Shown: in pieces, positions 1-6,075 of the stretch
How the letters are laid out: the number at the start of each line of letters is the position of its first letter
How positions within the stretch are numbered: position 1 is the first letter of the stretch
Source of the DNA: Dehalococcoidia bacterium
GTDB lineage: Bacteria; Chloroflexota; Dehalococcoidia; GIF9; AB-539-J10
Length of the DNA: 6,918 nt
NCBI GenBank assembly: GCA_023229725.1
Contig: JALNYR010000135.1
Location: 1 to 6,918, forward strand
Direction of reading: 5' to 3'
Position numbers and translations under genes: made by a program
Notes under the pieces: generated by a model
Seen by the model: the letters and a program-made list of their open reading frames with translations, nothing else
What the model was told of the DNA's origin: nothing
Database searches by the model: none

Positions 1-149
1 GCCCTGGCAAAGTCGGTGTCATAGTGAATCTCGTAGAAGTCCTCCGATGCCCCGGCCCACATGACGAGTTGCCGGCGCGTGGGGTGTTTGCTCAGGGCGG
101 GAATCTCCTGCCCCTGACATACGTCCTCGAAGTAGAGCTGCTGAGCCAC
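1..149 (-). CDS. MaoC-family acyl dehydratase, N-terminal part (cut by left edge)
   Basis: The minus strand from a GTG at 149 reads 49 codons without a stop to the window edge. The protein begins MAQQLYFEDV and contains the stretch GASEDFYEIHYDTDFA. In MaoC-like hot-dog-fold enzymes this is the hydratase motif, with catalytic Asp (here D37) and His (H42) five residues apart; the usual Asn in GDxNPIH is replaced, giving EDFYEIH. Known members hydrate or dehydrate enoyl-CoA/3-hydroxyacyl-CoA substrates in the cytoplasm; the substrate cannot be told here. The start is well supported: GGAGG lies six bases upstream of GTG, and a promoter is visible further up. The gene is divergent from folC across 96 bases. 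It could be the MaoC half of a split FAS1-like/MaoC pair, but the C-terminal end is outside the window. Confidence 0.82.
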   Translation of the reverse strand, partial: MAQQLYFEDVCQGQEIPALSKHPTRRQLVMWAGASEDFYEIHYDTDFAR

Positions 150-178
150 TGTGTCCCTCCGCGTGTGCGAGCTGTGCT

Positions 179-207
179 ATTGTAGGAGGCGCTCCGCTAC
201 GATGCAA
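179..207 (-). promoter_or_regulatory. Sigma-70-type promoter for the MaoC gene, with inverted repeat in the spacer
   Basis: On the minus strand, TTGCAT (202-207) and TACAAT (179-184) are separated by exactly 17 bases. The -10 box matches five of six consensus bases and the -35 box matches the first three. Predicted transcription start is near 172, giving a leader of about 23 bases that includes the GGAGG ribosome site. The spacer holds an imperfect inverted repeat (GTAGGAG/CTCC..TAC, 182-200) that could be an operator. No equally good plus-strand promoter for folC is visible in the same gap. Confidence 0.5.
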
Positions 208-245
208 GGAGCCACTCCCGCAGGCGGGGCGCAGGGAGTCTCGCG

Positions 246-1631
246 GTGGATTACCGTCAGGTCGAGCAGTATCTGAACACCTTCGTCAACTACGAGGTGC
301 TGCCGCAATTCGGCTTCGTCGCCGCTGACTACGACCTGGCGCACGTCGAAGAGCTGCTGCGCCGGCTTGGCTCTCCCCAGTTCGGGCCGTGCACCGTACA
401 CGTCGCCGGCAGCAAGGGCAAAGGCAGCGTCGCCGCCATGATTGCGGAGGCGCTGAGCGCCTGCGGGCTCCGGACGGGCCTGTACACGTCTCCTCATCTG
501 CTCCACATCGGTGAGCGCATCAAGGTGGACCGCACCTGCATCAGCCCGGAGGAGATGGAGTCGGCGATTGAGACGATGCGTCCGCACCTGAACGCGCTCT
601 TGCAGGAGCCCCGGTGGCGAAAGCTCACGTACTTTGAACTGCTCACCGTGATGGCGTTCCTGTACTTCAGAGGACGGTGCGTGGATGCCCAGGTGCTGGA
701 GGTCGGACTCGGGGGCAGGCTGGATGCCACGAATGTGGTGCGGCCGGACGTGTGCGTCATCACGCCGCTGAGCCTCGAGCACACCGCGGTCCTGGGCGAC
801 ACGGTGGAGAAGATAGCCCGAGAGAAGGCAGGCATCATCAAGAGCGGAGCGACGGTGGTGAGCGCGCCGCAGCCTGAGGAGGCGATGCGCGTGCTTGAAG
901 AGGTATCCCGGAGCCGGGGCGCGGCGCTCGTCCGGGTCGGGTCGGATGTTATGTTCGAGGTGCTGCGGCAGTCGCTCGACGGCCAGACCGTGAGCGTGCG
1001 CGGCTCGTTCGGTCGCAGGGTCGTTCGGGTGCCGCTCGCGGGCACGTACGAGGCGGAGAACGTCGCCACGGCGGTGGCTGCAGTCGAGGCGCTGCGCGCC
1101 CGGGGCGTCGTCATCGACGCCGAGTGCATGGTGCGCGGCATTGGGCGGGTCGACTGGCCGGGACGGTTCCAGGTGCTGGCGAGGCGCCCGCTGCTCATCC
1201 TCGACGGCGCGCACAATCCCGCCTCGATGGGACGGCTGGCGGAGAGCATCCGGGACGTCGTCGGCGGTGGAGAGGTGGTGTTCGTGCTGGGCTTCTCTGC
1301 CGACAAGGACATGCACGGGTCGGTGGCGGCCCTCTCGGAACTCGGCGGCCGCATCGTCCTCACGCGGTCGCCGCAGCCGCGCGCGGCACCGCCACAGGAA
1401 GTCGCGATGCGGCTGGTCGACCTCGGAGCGAGAGTGACGTGTGAACCCGACGTGGCCAAGGCGCTATGGCTCGCCCGCGACATGGTGAAGATGGAAGGCA
1501 CGGTCTGCGTAGCCGGCTCGCTCTACCTCGTTGCCGAGGTGCTGCGGCTGTGGCAGGCGCAACCTCCACTATCGGAACGATGGCCGCGCGGACCGCAGGA
1601 CGACGCCTCCGGTCCGCAACAGGACGGGTAG
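246..1631 (+). CDS. folC: FolC: folylpolyglutamate synthase / dihydrofolate synthase
   Basis: This cytoplasmic Mur-ligase-type enzyme adds glutamate to folates, and in many bacteria also to dihydropteroate, using ATP. The 461-residue protein shows the family motifs in order: P-loop GSKGKGS (55-61), YTSPHL (80-85), TYFELL (from 128), EVGLGGRLDATN (from 152), SLEHTAVLGDTVEKIAREKAG after it, and LDGAHNP (319-325) in the C-terminal Mur-ligase domain. The P-loop differs from the bacterial GTNGKGS and is closer to the GTKGKGS of eukaryotic synthases. Length is slightly above the usual 420-440 because of a polar, Pro/Gln-rich tail of about 25 residues. The GTG start has AGGGAG seven bases upstream (233-238). 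No folate-pathway partner gene is adjacent. Whether it is mono- or bifunctional cannot be decided from sequence alone. Confidence 0.96.
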   Translation: MDYRQVEQYLNTFVNYEVLPQFGFVAADYDLAHVEELLRRLGSPQFGPCTVHVAGSKGKGSVAAMIAEALSACGLRTGLYTSPHLLHIGERIKVDRTCISPEEMESAIETMRPHLNALLQEPRWRKLTYFELLTVMAFLYFRGRCVDAQVLEVGLGGRLDATNVVRPDVCVITPLSLEHTAVLGDTVEKIAREKAGIIKSGATVVSAPQPEEAMRVLEEVSRSRGAALVRVGSDVMFEVLRQSLDGQTVSVRGSFGRRVVRVPLAGTYEAENVATAVAAVEALRARGVVIDAECMVRGIGRVDWPGRFQVLARRPLLILDGAHNPASMGRLAESIRDVVGGGEVVFVLGFSADKDMHGSVAALSELGGRIVLTRSPQPRAAPPQEVAMRLVDLGARVTCEPDVAKALWLARDMVKMEGTVCVAGSLYLVAEVLRLWQAQPPLSERWPRGPQDDASGPQQDG

Positions 1632-1635
1632 AGGG

Positions 1636-1893
1636 TCATTCCTCCGGGAACGATGCCAGTGCTTCCTTGGACAGAGCGGGCCTGAACATCTCCTGCAGCG
1701 CCATCACGTGGCTGCAGGTCTGCCATTGCCCGAAGAAGCTGCAGGTGCAGCTCCACTTTCCCTCAGCATAGCTGACCTTGTGCTCGGCGTTCTCGCCATG
1801 GAAATCGGCCGCGAGGCTGCTGAGCGTCACACGGCCTGGTTCTTGAGCGTATCGTCTTGCCTTCTCGATCTTCCCGATGAGACTTGACCTCAT
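1636..1893 (-). CDS. Small SWIM zinc-finger protein
   Basis: An 85-residue soluble protein with a complete SWIM signature, CxC-x8-CxH: C49, C51, C60 and H62 (WSCTCSFFGQWQTCSH). SWIM domains bind one zinc and act in DNA or protein binding, but the role of short stand-alone versions is not known to me. The N-terminal half (SLIGKIEKARRYAQEPGRV) looks helical and leads into a beta-rich segment before the finger. I chose ATG 1893 because AAAGGAGGG (1901-1909) places GGAGG eight bases upstream; an in-frame GTG at 1899 would sit only two bases from it. The gene faces folC tail to tail with four bases between stop codons and lies 147 bases downstream of the HTH gene on the same strand. Small SWIM proteins of this style are familiar from Chloroflexota, from memory only. 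Confidence 0.87.
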   Translation of the reverse strand: MRSSLIGKIEKARRYAQEPGRVTLSSLAADFHGENAEHKVSYAEGKWSCTCSFFGQWQTCSHVMALQEMFRPALSKEALASFPEE

Positions 1894-1979
1894 CCACACG
1901 CCCTCCTTTCAATGTCAGTAGGACGCGGGTGCGGCTCGTGAAGGGAGCGGCTGGAGCACGTGCCGGTCCGCCACCTTCC

Positions 1980-1985
1980 AGTATA
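1980..1985 (-). promoter_or_regulatory. Possible -10 box for the SWIM gene
   Basis: TATACT on the minus strand matches five of six consensus -10 bases and lies about 87 bases upstream of the chosen start codon. No good -35 hexamer is found 16-18 bases further up (TGGGCT at 17), so this is a weak call. If real, the SWIM gene has its own promoter and a leader of about 80 bases, rather than depending on the upstream HTH gene. Confidence 0.3.
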
Positions 1986-2040
1986 ACGGAAAGGAGTGGC
2001 AAAGCCCAGCGACCAACGTGTGTGGAGGAAGGCGAAAAGC

Positions 2041-2274
2041 CTACTGCCCGACGGCTGCGGCAGGTCCGGCGTTGCCGTCCTGCATGCCGAGGAAGCGCTC
2101 GAGGTCCTCGCGGCGGAAGCGCCTGTCGCGACGCGGGCCTATCCGGAACGCCTGCAGCAGGTTCTGGTCCTCCCAGTTGCGGATGGTGTTGGGGTGAACG
2201 CCAAGGAGCTGTGCCGCCTGAGCGGTCGACAGCAGGGCGGGTGGTGTTGCCGGAATCGTCTGTTTTGTGGTCAT
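2041..2274 (-). CDS. Small MerR/excisionase-type helix-turn-helix protein
   Basis: A 77-residue DNA-binding protein. Residues 14-34 (LLSTAQAAQLLGVHPNTIRNW) form the helix-turn-helix of the MerR/excisionase-like fold, followed by the wing segment (44-62) with the typical R-x-x-R-R-F-x-x-x-D-L arrangement (RRDRRFRREDLERFL). The C-terminal tail is Gly/Ala-rich and looks disordered. There is no effector domain, so it resembles stand-alone excisionase-like regulators more than full MerR sensors. No integrase, att site or phage gene is nearby, so a regulatory role is more likely than excision. The start is uncertain: ATG 2274 has no clear ribosome site, while an in-frame TTG at 2292 has GAGGA only three bases upstream. 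It is transcribed divergently from tldD and lies upstream of the SWIM gene on the same strand. Confidence 0.87.
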   Translation of the reverse strand: MTTKQTIPATPPALLSTAQAAQLLGVHPNTIRNWEDQNLLQAFRIGPRRDRRFRREDLERFLGMQDGNAGPAAAVGQ

Positions 2275-2343
2275 GTTCTCACTCAACTTCAAGTGTCCTC
2301 ACTGTAGCTCCCGCGGACTCGCCCGTCATCACCTGAAGGTCGT

Positions 2344-2391
2344 GCGACAGGCAGCCAAACGTCCTGCCGCATTGGTCACGGTGGCTGTCGC
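2344..2391. repeat. Imperfect inverted repeat in the HTH-tldD divergent region
   Basis: GCGACA plus GCCA (2344-2349, 2354-2357, with a 4-base GGCA bulge) is complementary to TGGCTGTCGC (2382-2391), a ten-pair stem around a 24-base loop. It lies between the divergent HTH and tldD genes. It could be a regulator binding site or a hairpin in a leader RNA; the GC-rich background makes chance arms possible. Confidence 0.4.
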
Positions 2392-2419
2392 GTCTGCTCG
2401 ACGGGCCGCGGTGCGTACC

Positions 2420-2433
2420 GCGACACGTTGTCG
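2420..2433. promoter_or_regulatory. Candidate operator next to the tldD -35 box
   Basis: CGACA-CGT-TGTCG (2421-2433) is an inverted repeat with five-base arms and a three-base centre; with G2420 the left arm repeats the GCGACA half-site seen at 2344 and (inverted) at 2386. It directly abuts the predicted -35 box at 2434, a usual place for a repressor or MerR-type activator site. The neighbouring HTH protein is the natural candidate binder, but this is inference. Confidence 0.4.
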
Positions 2434-2463
2434 TTGCTCTGCCGGCCGCGTGTGCGCTAGAAT
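2434..2463 (+). promoter_or_regulatory. Predicted promoter of the tldD-tldE-PAC2 operon
   Basis: TTGCTC (2434-2439) and TAGAAT (2458-2463) are separated by 18 bases. The -10 box matches five of six consensus bases and the -35 box only three. Transcription would begin near 2470, leaving a leader of about 17-29 bases, depending on the start codon, with no Shine-Dalgarno. Confidence 0.4.
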
Positions 2464-2498
2464 GCAGTGTTACTACCGTCTCCGCCGTGCCAGTCCCC

Positions 2499-3857
2499 AT
2501 GAGAGACCGTCTTTCCGAAGCACTGCGCAATAGCACCGCCGATCAGGTCGAGGTCCGCTACGAGGTCCGAGACGCGACACGCATTACGTATCGCGGCAAA
2601 GAGCTTGAAGAAGCGAGCCTGACCAGTGATAACGGTGGGTGCGCCCGCGCGCTCGTGAACGGCGGCTGGGGCTTCGCCAGCTTCAACGACGTGGGTGCCG
2701 TCGAGGATAGCGTCGCGCGCGCCGTCGGCTTCGCCGGGCACTCCGGCGGCGAGGCGCTCTCGCTGCCCCCGCGGGAACCGTGCGACGCAAGCGTCGCGAG
2801 TCTTCCTGCCCGGAGCGTGGAGACGGTTTCTCTCGAGGAGAAGAAGCTACTGCTCGATGAGTACCGGGACATCATTATGTCCAGTCCTCGCATCCAGAGC
2901 TGCCACATCCTGTACTCGGACTCGCTGCGGACGGTGCGGTACGCGTCATCGGATGGCTGCTACATCGAGCAGCGCGTGCCGGACCTGGCTCTGCGGGTAG
3001 CTGCGATTGCGCGCGACGGCAGCGAGGTGCAGCAGGCAGGAGTGAGCCTGGGGAGCGTGGGCGACTTCTCGGCAATCGAAAAGTTGCACGACCAGGTGAG
3101 AGACGTGGCGCGACGTGCGGCGGCGTTGCTCGATGCGACGAATGTGAAGGGCGGCGAATACACGGTCGTACTCGACCCGGTGCTCGCGGGCGTGTTCACC
3201 CACGAGGCGTTCGGGCACCTGTCGGAGGCGGACCTTGTGTACGACAGCCCGCAGATGAGGGAGCTCATGACCATCGGTCGCCGTTTCGGCGGGCGGCATC
3301 TGAATATCGTCGACGATGCGACGATATCCTCGCTGCGCGGCGGCTACGCCTACGACGATGAGGGAACGCCCGGTCAGCGGACGCACCTGATACGTGAGGG
3401 CGTGCTCGTCGGGCGGCTTCACTCGCGTGAGACCGCGGCGCGTATGGGCGAGGCCCCTTCGGGGAATGCGCGGGCCATCGACTACCGTTTCAGCCCCATC
3501 GTTCGCATGAGCAACACGTACATCGAACCCGGCGACGTGCAACTGTCGGACATGCTGGCCGATATCCAGGAAGGCGTGTATGTGAAGGACTGGTACGGCG
3601 GCCAGACGAGCCTGGAGATGTTCACGTTTTCCGCCGGCGAGTCCTACATGATCAGGAATGGCAAAGTTGCGGAGATGCTGCGGCCGGTGGTGCTCACGGG
3701 CAACGTGTTCACGACGCTGGAGCGCATCGACGCCATCGGCGGCGACCTCGACATGAACCAGGGTGGCGGGTGCGGCAAGAGCGGCCAGTCGCCTCTCCCT
3801 GTCTCGAACGGCAGTCCGCATGTGCGGATAAGTCGCTGCGTGGTGGGGGGGCGGTGA
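2499..3857 (+). CDS. tldD: TldD zinc metalloprotease subunit
   Basis: The catalytic subunit of the TldD/TldE heterodimer, a cytoplasmic zinc protease that cuts small unfolded peptides and in E. coli matures microcin B17 and degrades the CcdA antitoxin. From ATG 2499 the protein has 452 residues, somewhat shorter than the about 480 of E. coli. The family HExxxH zinc motif is intact (HEAFGH, H235, E236, H240), as is the late zinc ligand Cys in GGGCGKSGQ (C425), followed by the conserved PLPVSNGSPHVRI segment and the terminal VGG. It should therefore be active. An in-frame GTG at 2487 would add four residues; neither start has a ribosome site, and MRDRLSEAL matches the usual helical beginning, so ATG is preferred. 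The stop overlaps the tldE start by one base (TGATG). Confidence 0.95.
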   Translation: MRDRLSEALRNSTADQVEVRYEVRDATRITYRGKELEEASLTSDNGGCARALVNGGWGFASFNDVGAVEDSVARAVGFAGHSGGEALSLPPREPCDASVASLPARSVETVSLEEKKLLLDEYRDIIMSSPRIQSCHILYSDSLRTVRYASSDGCYIEQRVPDLALRVAAIARDGSEVQQAGVSLGSVGDFSAIEKLHDQVRDVARRAAALLDATNVKGGEYTVVLDPVLAGVFTHEAFGHLSEADLVYDSPQMRELMTIGRRFGGRHLNIVDDATISSLRGGYAYDDEGTPGQRTHLIREGVLVGRLHSRETAARMGEAPSGNARAIDYRFSPIVRMSNTYIEPGDVQLSDMLADIQEGVYVKDWYGGQTSLEMFTFSAGESYMIRNGKVAEMLRPVVLTGNVFTTLERIDAIGGDLDMNQGGGCGKSGQSPLPVSNGSPHVRISRCVVGGR

Positions 3858-5173
3858 TGGAGCAGCTCATCTCGCTGGCTCTGCGGCAGTCGCAGCAGGC
3901 TGAGCTCTACGAAGCCCACGGCGAGAGCACGCTCGTTCACTTCGAGGCGAACCGGGTCAAGCAGATAGAGCGACGGCAGAGCAACAACACAGCGCTGAGG
4001 CTTGTACGGGACGGCAGGATGGGGTTTGCCTCGGCGAGCGGTGAGACGTCCGGTACGAGACTGGTGGACATGGCGGTGCAGACGTCGGCCTTTGGCGCTC
4101 CGGCGCGTTTCGCCTTTCCCGGCGTGCAGCAGTGGCCTTCGTTGAACCTCTACGACGAGCGCGTGGCATCCATCGAGACGGCTGCGCTCATCACCATTGG
4201 CCTGAACATCATCGAGCGCGTCAGGGCGCGGCAAGCGGACGTGCTGTGTGAAGGACTGGTCGCGGCCAGCAAGGTGAGAGTTCGCATCGCCAACAGCGCA
4301 GGACTGGATGCCTCGTATCCCCTGACAGCCATTTCGGTCTCCATGGAAGGCATGCGGGTCAACGGCACCGACATGCTGTTCATCGGGGACAGCAAGCGGT
4401 CGGCGTGGTTGCTGGAAGACACGGATTCGGTTGCCAGGACGATGCTGCTGCAGCTTGACCGTGCGGTCGGCTCGGCTTCCATCAGGACGGGGACCTTTCC
4501 GGTGCTGTTCACCCCGCACGGCGTGGATGTTGCACTGCTGCTGCCGCTGGCCGTGGCGTTCAACGGCAAGAATGTGCTGGAGAAGGCATCGCGACTGGCA
4601 GGCAGGCAGGGAGAAGCGGTGTTCGACAGCGGTCTGACGCTGTGGGATGATTCGACCCTGGAAGGACGGCCCACGAGCGCACCGTTCGATGCGGAAGGTT
4701 CGCCCTCGCGGCCGTTGTGTCTCATCGAGTCCGGCGTGGTGGGAGAGTTCCTGTACGACCTGCAGACCGCACGAGAGGCGGGAACGCAGAGCACGGGCAG
4801 CGGGCGCCGCATGGACGCGCGCAGTCCTGTTCGACCCGGCATGAGTGCGTTCTGGTTTGAGCCGGGGAAGAAGACTTTCGATGAGATGCTCTCGAGCATC
4901 GACAGCGGACTGGTCGTGGAGGAACTCATCGGGGCCGGCCAGGGGAACCTGCTGGCGGGCGACTTCGGAGGCAACGTACTGCTCGGCTACAAGGTCGAGA
5001 AGGGCGAGATAGTGGGCAGGGTGAAGGACACGATGATTGCCGGCAATATCCTCGACGTGCTGAGTCGCAACGTCGTCGTCGGCAGCGACTCCCGCTGGGT
5101 GGACGGCCATCTCTGGACGCCTTCCATACTGTGTGATGGGGTCTCGATATCGGCCAAAGGGGGTGCAGCGTGA
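3857..5173 (+). CDS. tldE: TldE (PmbA) protease partner subunit
   Basis: The 438-residue partner of TldD. Like other TldE proteins it lacks HExxxH; known structures show it shaping the closed chamber with TldD rather than binding zinc. Family landmarks are visible: NGKNVLEKAS from N236, the FDAEG segment (277-281), the STGSGRR loop near 311, GDFGGNVLLGYKVEKGEI from 368, and the AGN segment (395-397) near the C terminus. Length is close to the 450 of E. coli PmbA. The start is ATG 3857, overlapping the tldD stop by one base; the G-rich run at 3844-3854 can serve as ribosome site. A reading frame open further upstream to 3770 lies inside tldD and is not used. The stop overlaps the next gene's GTG by four bases (GTGA), so all three proteins are probably made in linked amounts. 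Confidence 0.94.
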   Translation: MEQLISLALRQSQQAELYEAHGESTLVHFEANRVKQIERRQSNNTALRLVRDGRMGFASASGETSGTRLVDMAVQTSAFGAPARFAFPGVQQWPSLNLYDERVASIETAALITIGLNIIERVRARQADVLCEGLVAASKVRVRIANSAGLDASYPLTAISVSMEGMRVNGTDMLFIGDSKRSAWLLEDTDSVARTMLLQLDRAVGSASIRTGTFPVLFTPHGVDVALLLPLAVAFNGKNVLEKASRLAGRQGEAVFDSGLTLWDDSTLEGRPTSAPFDAEGSPSRPLCLIESGVVGEFLYDLQTAREAGTQSTGSGRRMDARSPVRPGMSAFWFEPGKKTFDEMLSSIDSGLVVEELIGAGQGNLLAGDFGGNVLLGYKVEKGEIVGRVKDTMIAGNILDVLSRNVVVGSDSRWVDGHLWTPSILCDGVSISAKGGAA

Positions 5174-6042
5174 GAGAGGCCAAAGGTCAGAAGGGTATCT
5201 CCGTTACGTTGTCCGAGATACCGGAGGTCGAGAACTGCGTCATGCTGGCGTCATGGCCGGGCATCGGCAACGTCTCGCTCATCCTCGCGCGCTACCTGAA
5301 GGAGAAGCTGGGAGCGAGAGAGATAGGGCAGATCGACCCGAAGTACTTCTTCGAGCCGGTCGGGGTGATGGTGAGGGAGAACGTGGTGGAGGAGCCTCGT
5401 TTCCCGGGGAGCAAGTTCTACTACTGGGAGAAGGAAGACAAGAGCCTCGGCCTCGTGCTCTTCATCGGCGAGGAGCAGCCGCAGCCGAAGGGATACGAGA
5501 TGGTGGACACGGTGCTCGATGCGGCCGAGCAGCTTGGTGTGAAGCGCATCTACAGCTGCGCCGCCGCCGTGACCCGGATCCACTACTCGGAAGAGACCAA
5601 GGTCTGGGGCGTAGCGACGCGGCACGAGCTGCTGGAGGAGTTCAGCCGCTACAAGGTCATCCTGAGAGGCACGCTGCGCATCGCCGGGTTGAACGGCCTC
5701 GTGCTGGGGCGCGCCAAGGAGCGGGGCATCGAGGGGCTCTGCCTGCTGGGGGAGGTCCCGGGCTTTGCGACGCAGATGGCGCACCCAAAGGCCGCGCTGG
5801 CAGTGCTGAGCATCCTGGCCGAGATGCTGGACCTCACGGTCGACATCGAGGAACTCAACGGGCTTGCGAAGAAGTCGGAGCTGGAGATGGACGTCATCTC
5901 GAAGCAGGCTACCGCGGCCTACATCGACCAGTTCACCGAGCCCATCTGGGAGCAGGATGAGGGCGAAGAAGACGAGGAAGAGGACGAGGAGGAAGAGGAA
6001 GAAGACGAGGACGAGGAAGAGGAGGACTTCGGTCGTAATTGA
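5170..6042 (+). CDS. PAC2-family protein with a polyacidic C-terminal tail
   Basis: A 290-residue soluble protein. Residues about 20-250 match the PAC2 family (archaeal and eukaryotic proteasome-assembly chaperones and bacterial relatives of unknown role): the SWPGIGNVS segment (28-36), the central alternating strand/helix region, GEVPGF (194-199) and HPKAA (205-209), then a helical region rich in Glu/Leu. No catalytic residues are evident. The final 30 residues are unusual: of residues 263-286, 23 of 24 are Glu or Asp. The GTG start overlaps the tldE stop (GTGA), with AAAGGGGG about seven bases upstream, so the protein probably works with TldD/TldE. Whether the genome has a proteasome is not visible here. 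Family assignment is firm; function is open. Confidence 0.9.
   Translation: MREAKGQKGISVTLSEIPEVENCVMLASWPGIGNVSLILARYLKEKLGAREIGQIDPKYFFEPVGVMVRENVVEEPRFPGSKFYYWEKEDKSLGLVLFIGEEQPQPKGYEMVDTVLDAAEQLGVKRIYSCAAAVTRIHYSEETKVWGVATRHELLEEFSRYKVILRGTLRIAGLNGLVLGRAKERGIEGLCLLGEVPGFATQMAHPKAALAVLSILAEMLDLTVDIEELNGLAKKSELEMDVISKQATAAYIDQFTEPIWEQDEGEEDEEEDEEEEEEDEDEEEEDFGRN
5956..6027 (+). repeat. Low-complexity GAG/GAA/GAC tract encoding the acidic tail
   Basis: Twenty-four consecutive codons are GAG, GAA, GAC or GAT with one GGC exception. On the plus strand the tract is almost pure purine, interrupted only by the third base of the Asp codons and of the single Gly codon. Synonymous codons are mixed rather than a clean triplet repeat, so selection on the protein, not recent slippage alone, probably keeps it. 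Its length may still vary between close relatives. Confidence 0.85.
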
Positions 6043-6067
6043 CCACCCGTACGCCTGCTGCTAATAT
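6039..6067 (+). promoter_or_regulatory. Predicted promoter for the uracil-DNA glycosylase gene (near-leaderless)
   Basis: TTGACC (6039-6044, five of six -35 consensus bases, overlapping the PAC2 stop codon) and TAATAT (6062-6067, four of six) are separated by exactly 17 bases. Transcription would start about 6074, one or two bases before the ATG at 6076, so the message would be leaderless or nearly so. It would let the glycosylase and RNase J be made independently of the upstream operon. Confidence 0.5.
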
Positions 6068-6075
6068 CAGGCTGG

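Noticed and set aside
1610..1655. Hairpins near the folC stop (GTCC/GGAC and TTCC/GGAA)
   Set aside because: Arms of four pairs and no U tract on either strand; not a credible terminator.
2035..2063. Possible terminator at the end of the HTH gene (CTGCC/GGCAG stem, then TTTT on the minus strand)
   Set aside because: Only five base pairs with a ten-base loop, and the T run is four long and interrupted from the stem by GC-rich bases. Too weak to call.
2041..2274. Phage or integrative element suggested by the excisionase-like HTH
   Set aside because: No integrase, recombinase, attachment-type direct repeats or phage structural genes are in the window.
2267..2533. Short plus-strand frame beginning near FKCPHCSS, resembling a zinc ribbon start
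   Set aside because: Only one CxxC pair is followed by Arg/Ala-rich sequence. It overlaps the HTH gene start, the intergenic repeats and the tldD start, and has no ribosome site.
3644..5110. Long minus-strand open frame (488 codons) antisense to tldD/tldE
   Set aside because: Its translation is Arg/His/Pro-rich with no recognisable domain, while the plus strand encodes clear TldD and TldE. It is a GC-driven shadow. The same applies to the antisense frames at 177-1316, 494-1501, 2946-3821 and 4150-4974.
5133..5960. Plus-strand open frame of 275 codons overlapping the PAC2 gene
   Set aside because: Arg/Gly/Ala-rich shadow of the PAC2 gene in another frame. The PAC2 frame has family motifs, a ribosome site and stop/start coupling to tldE.
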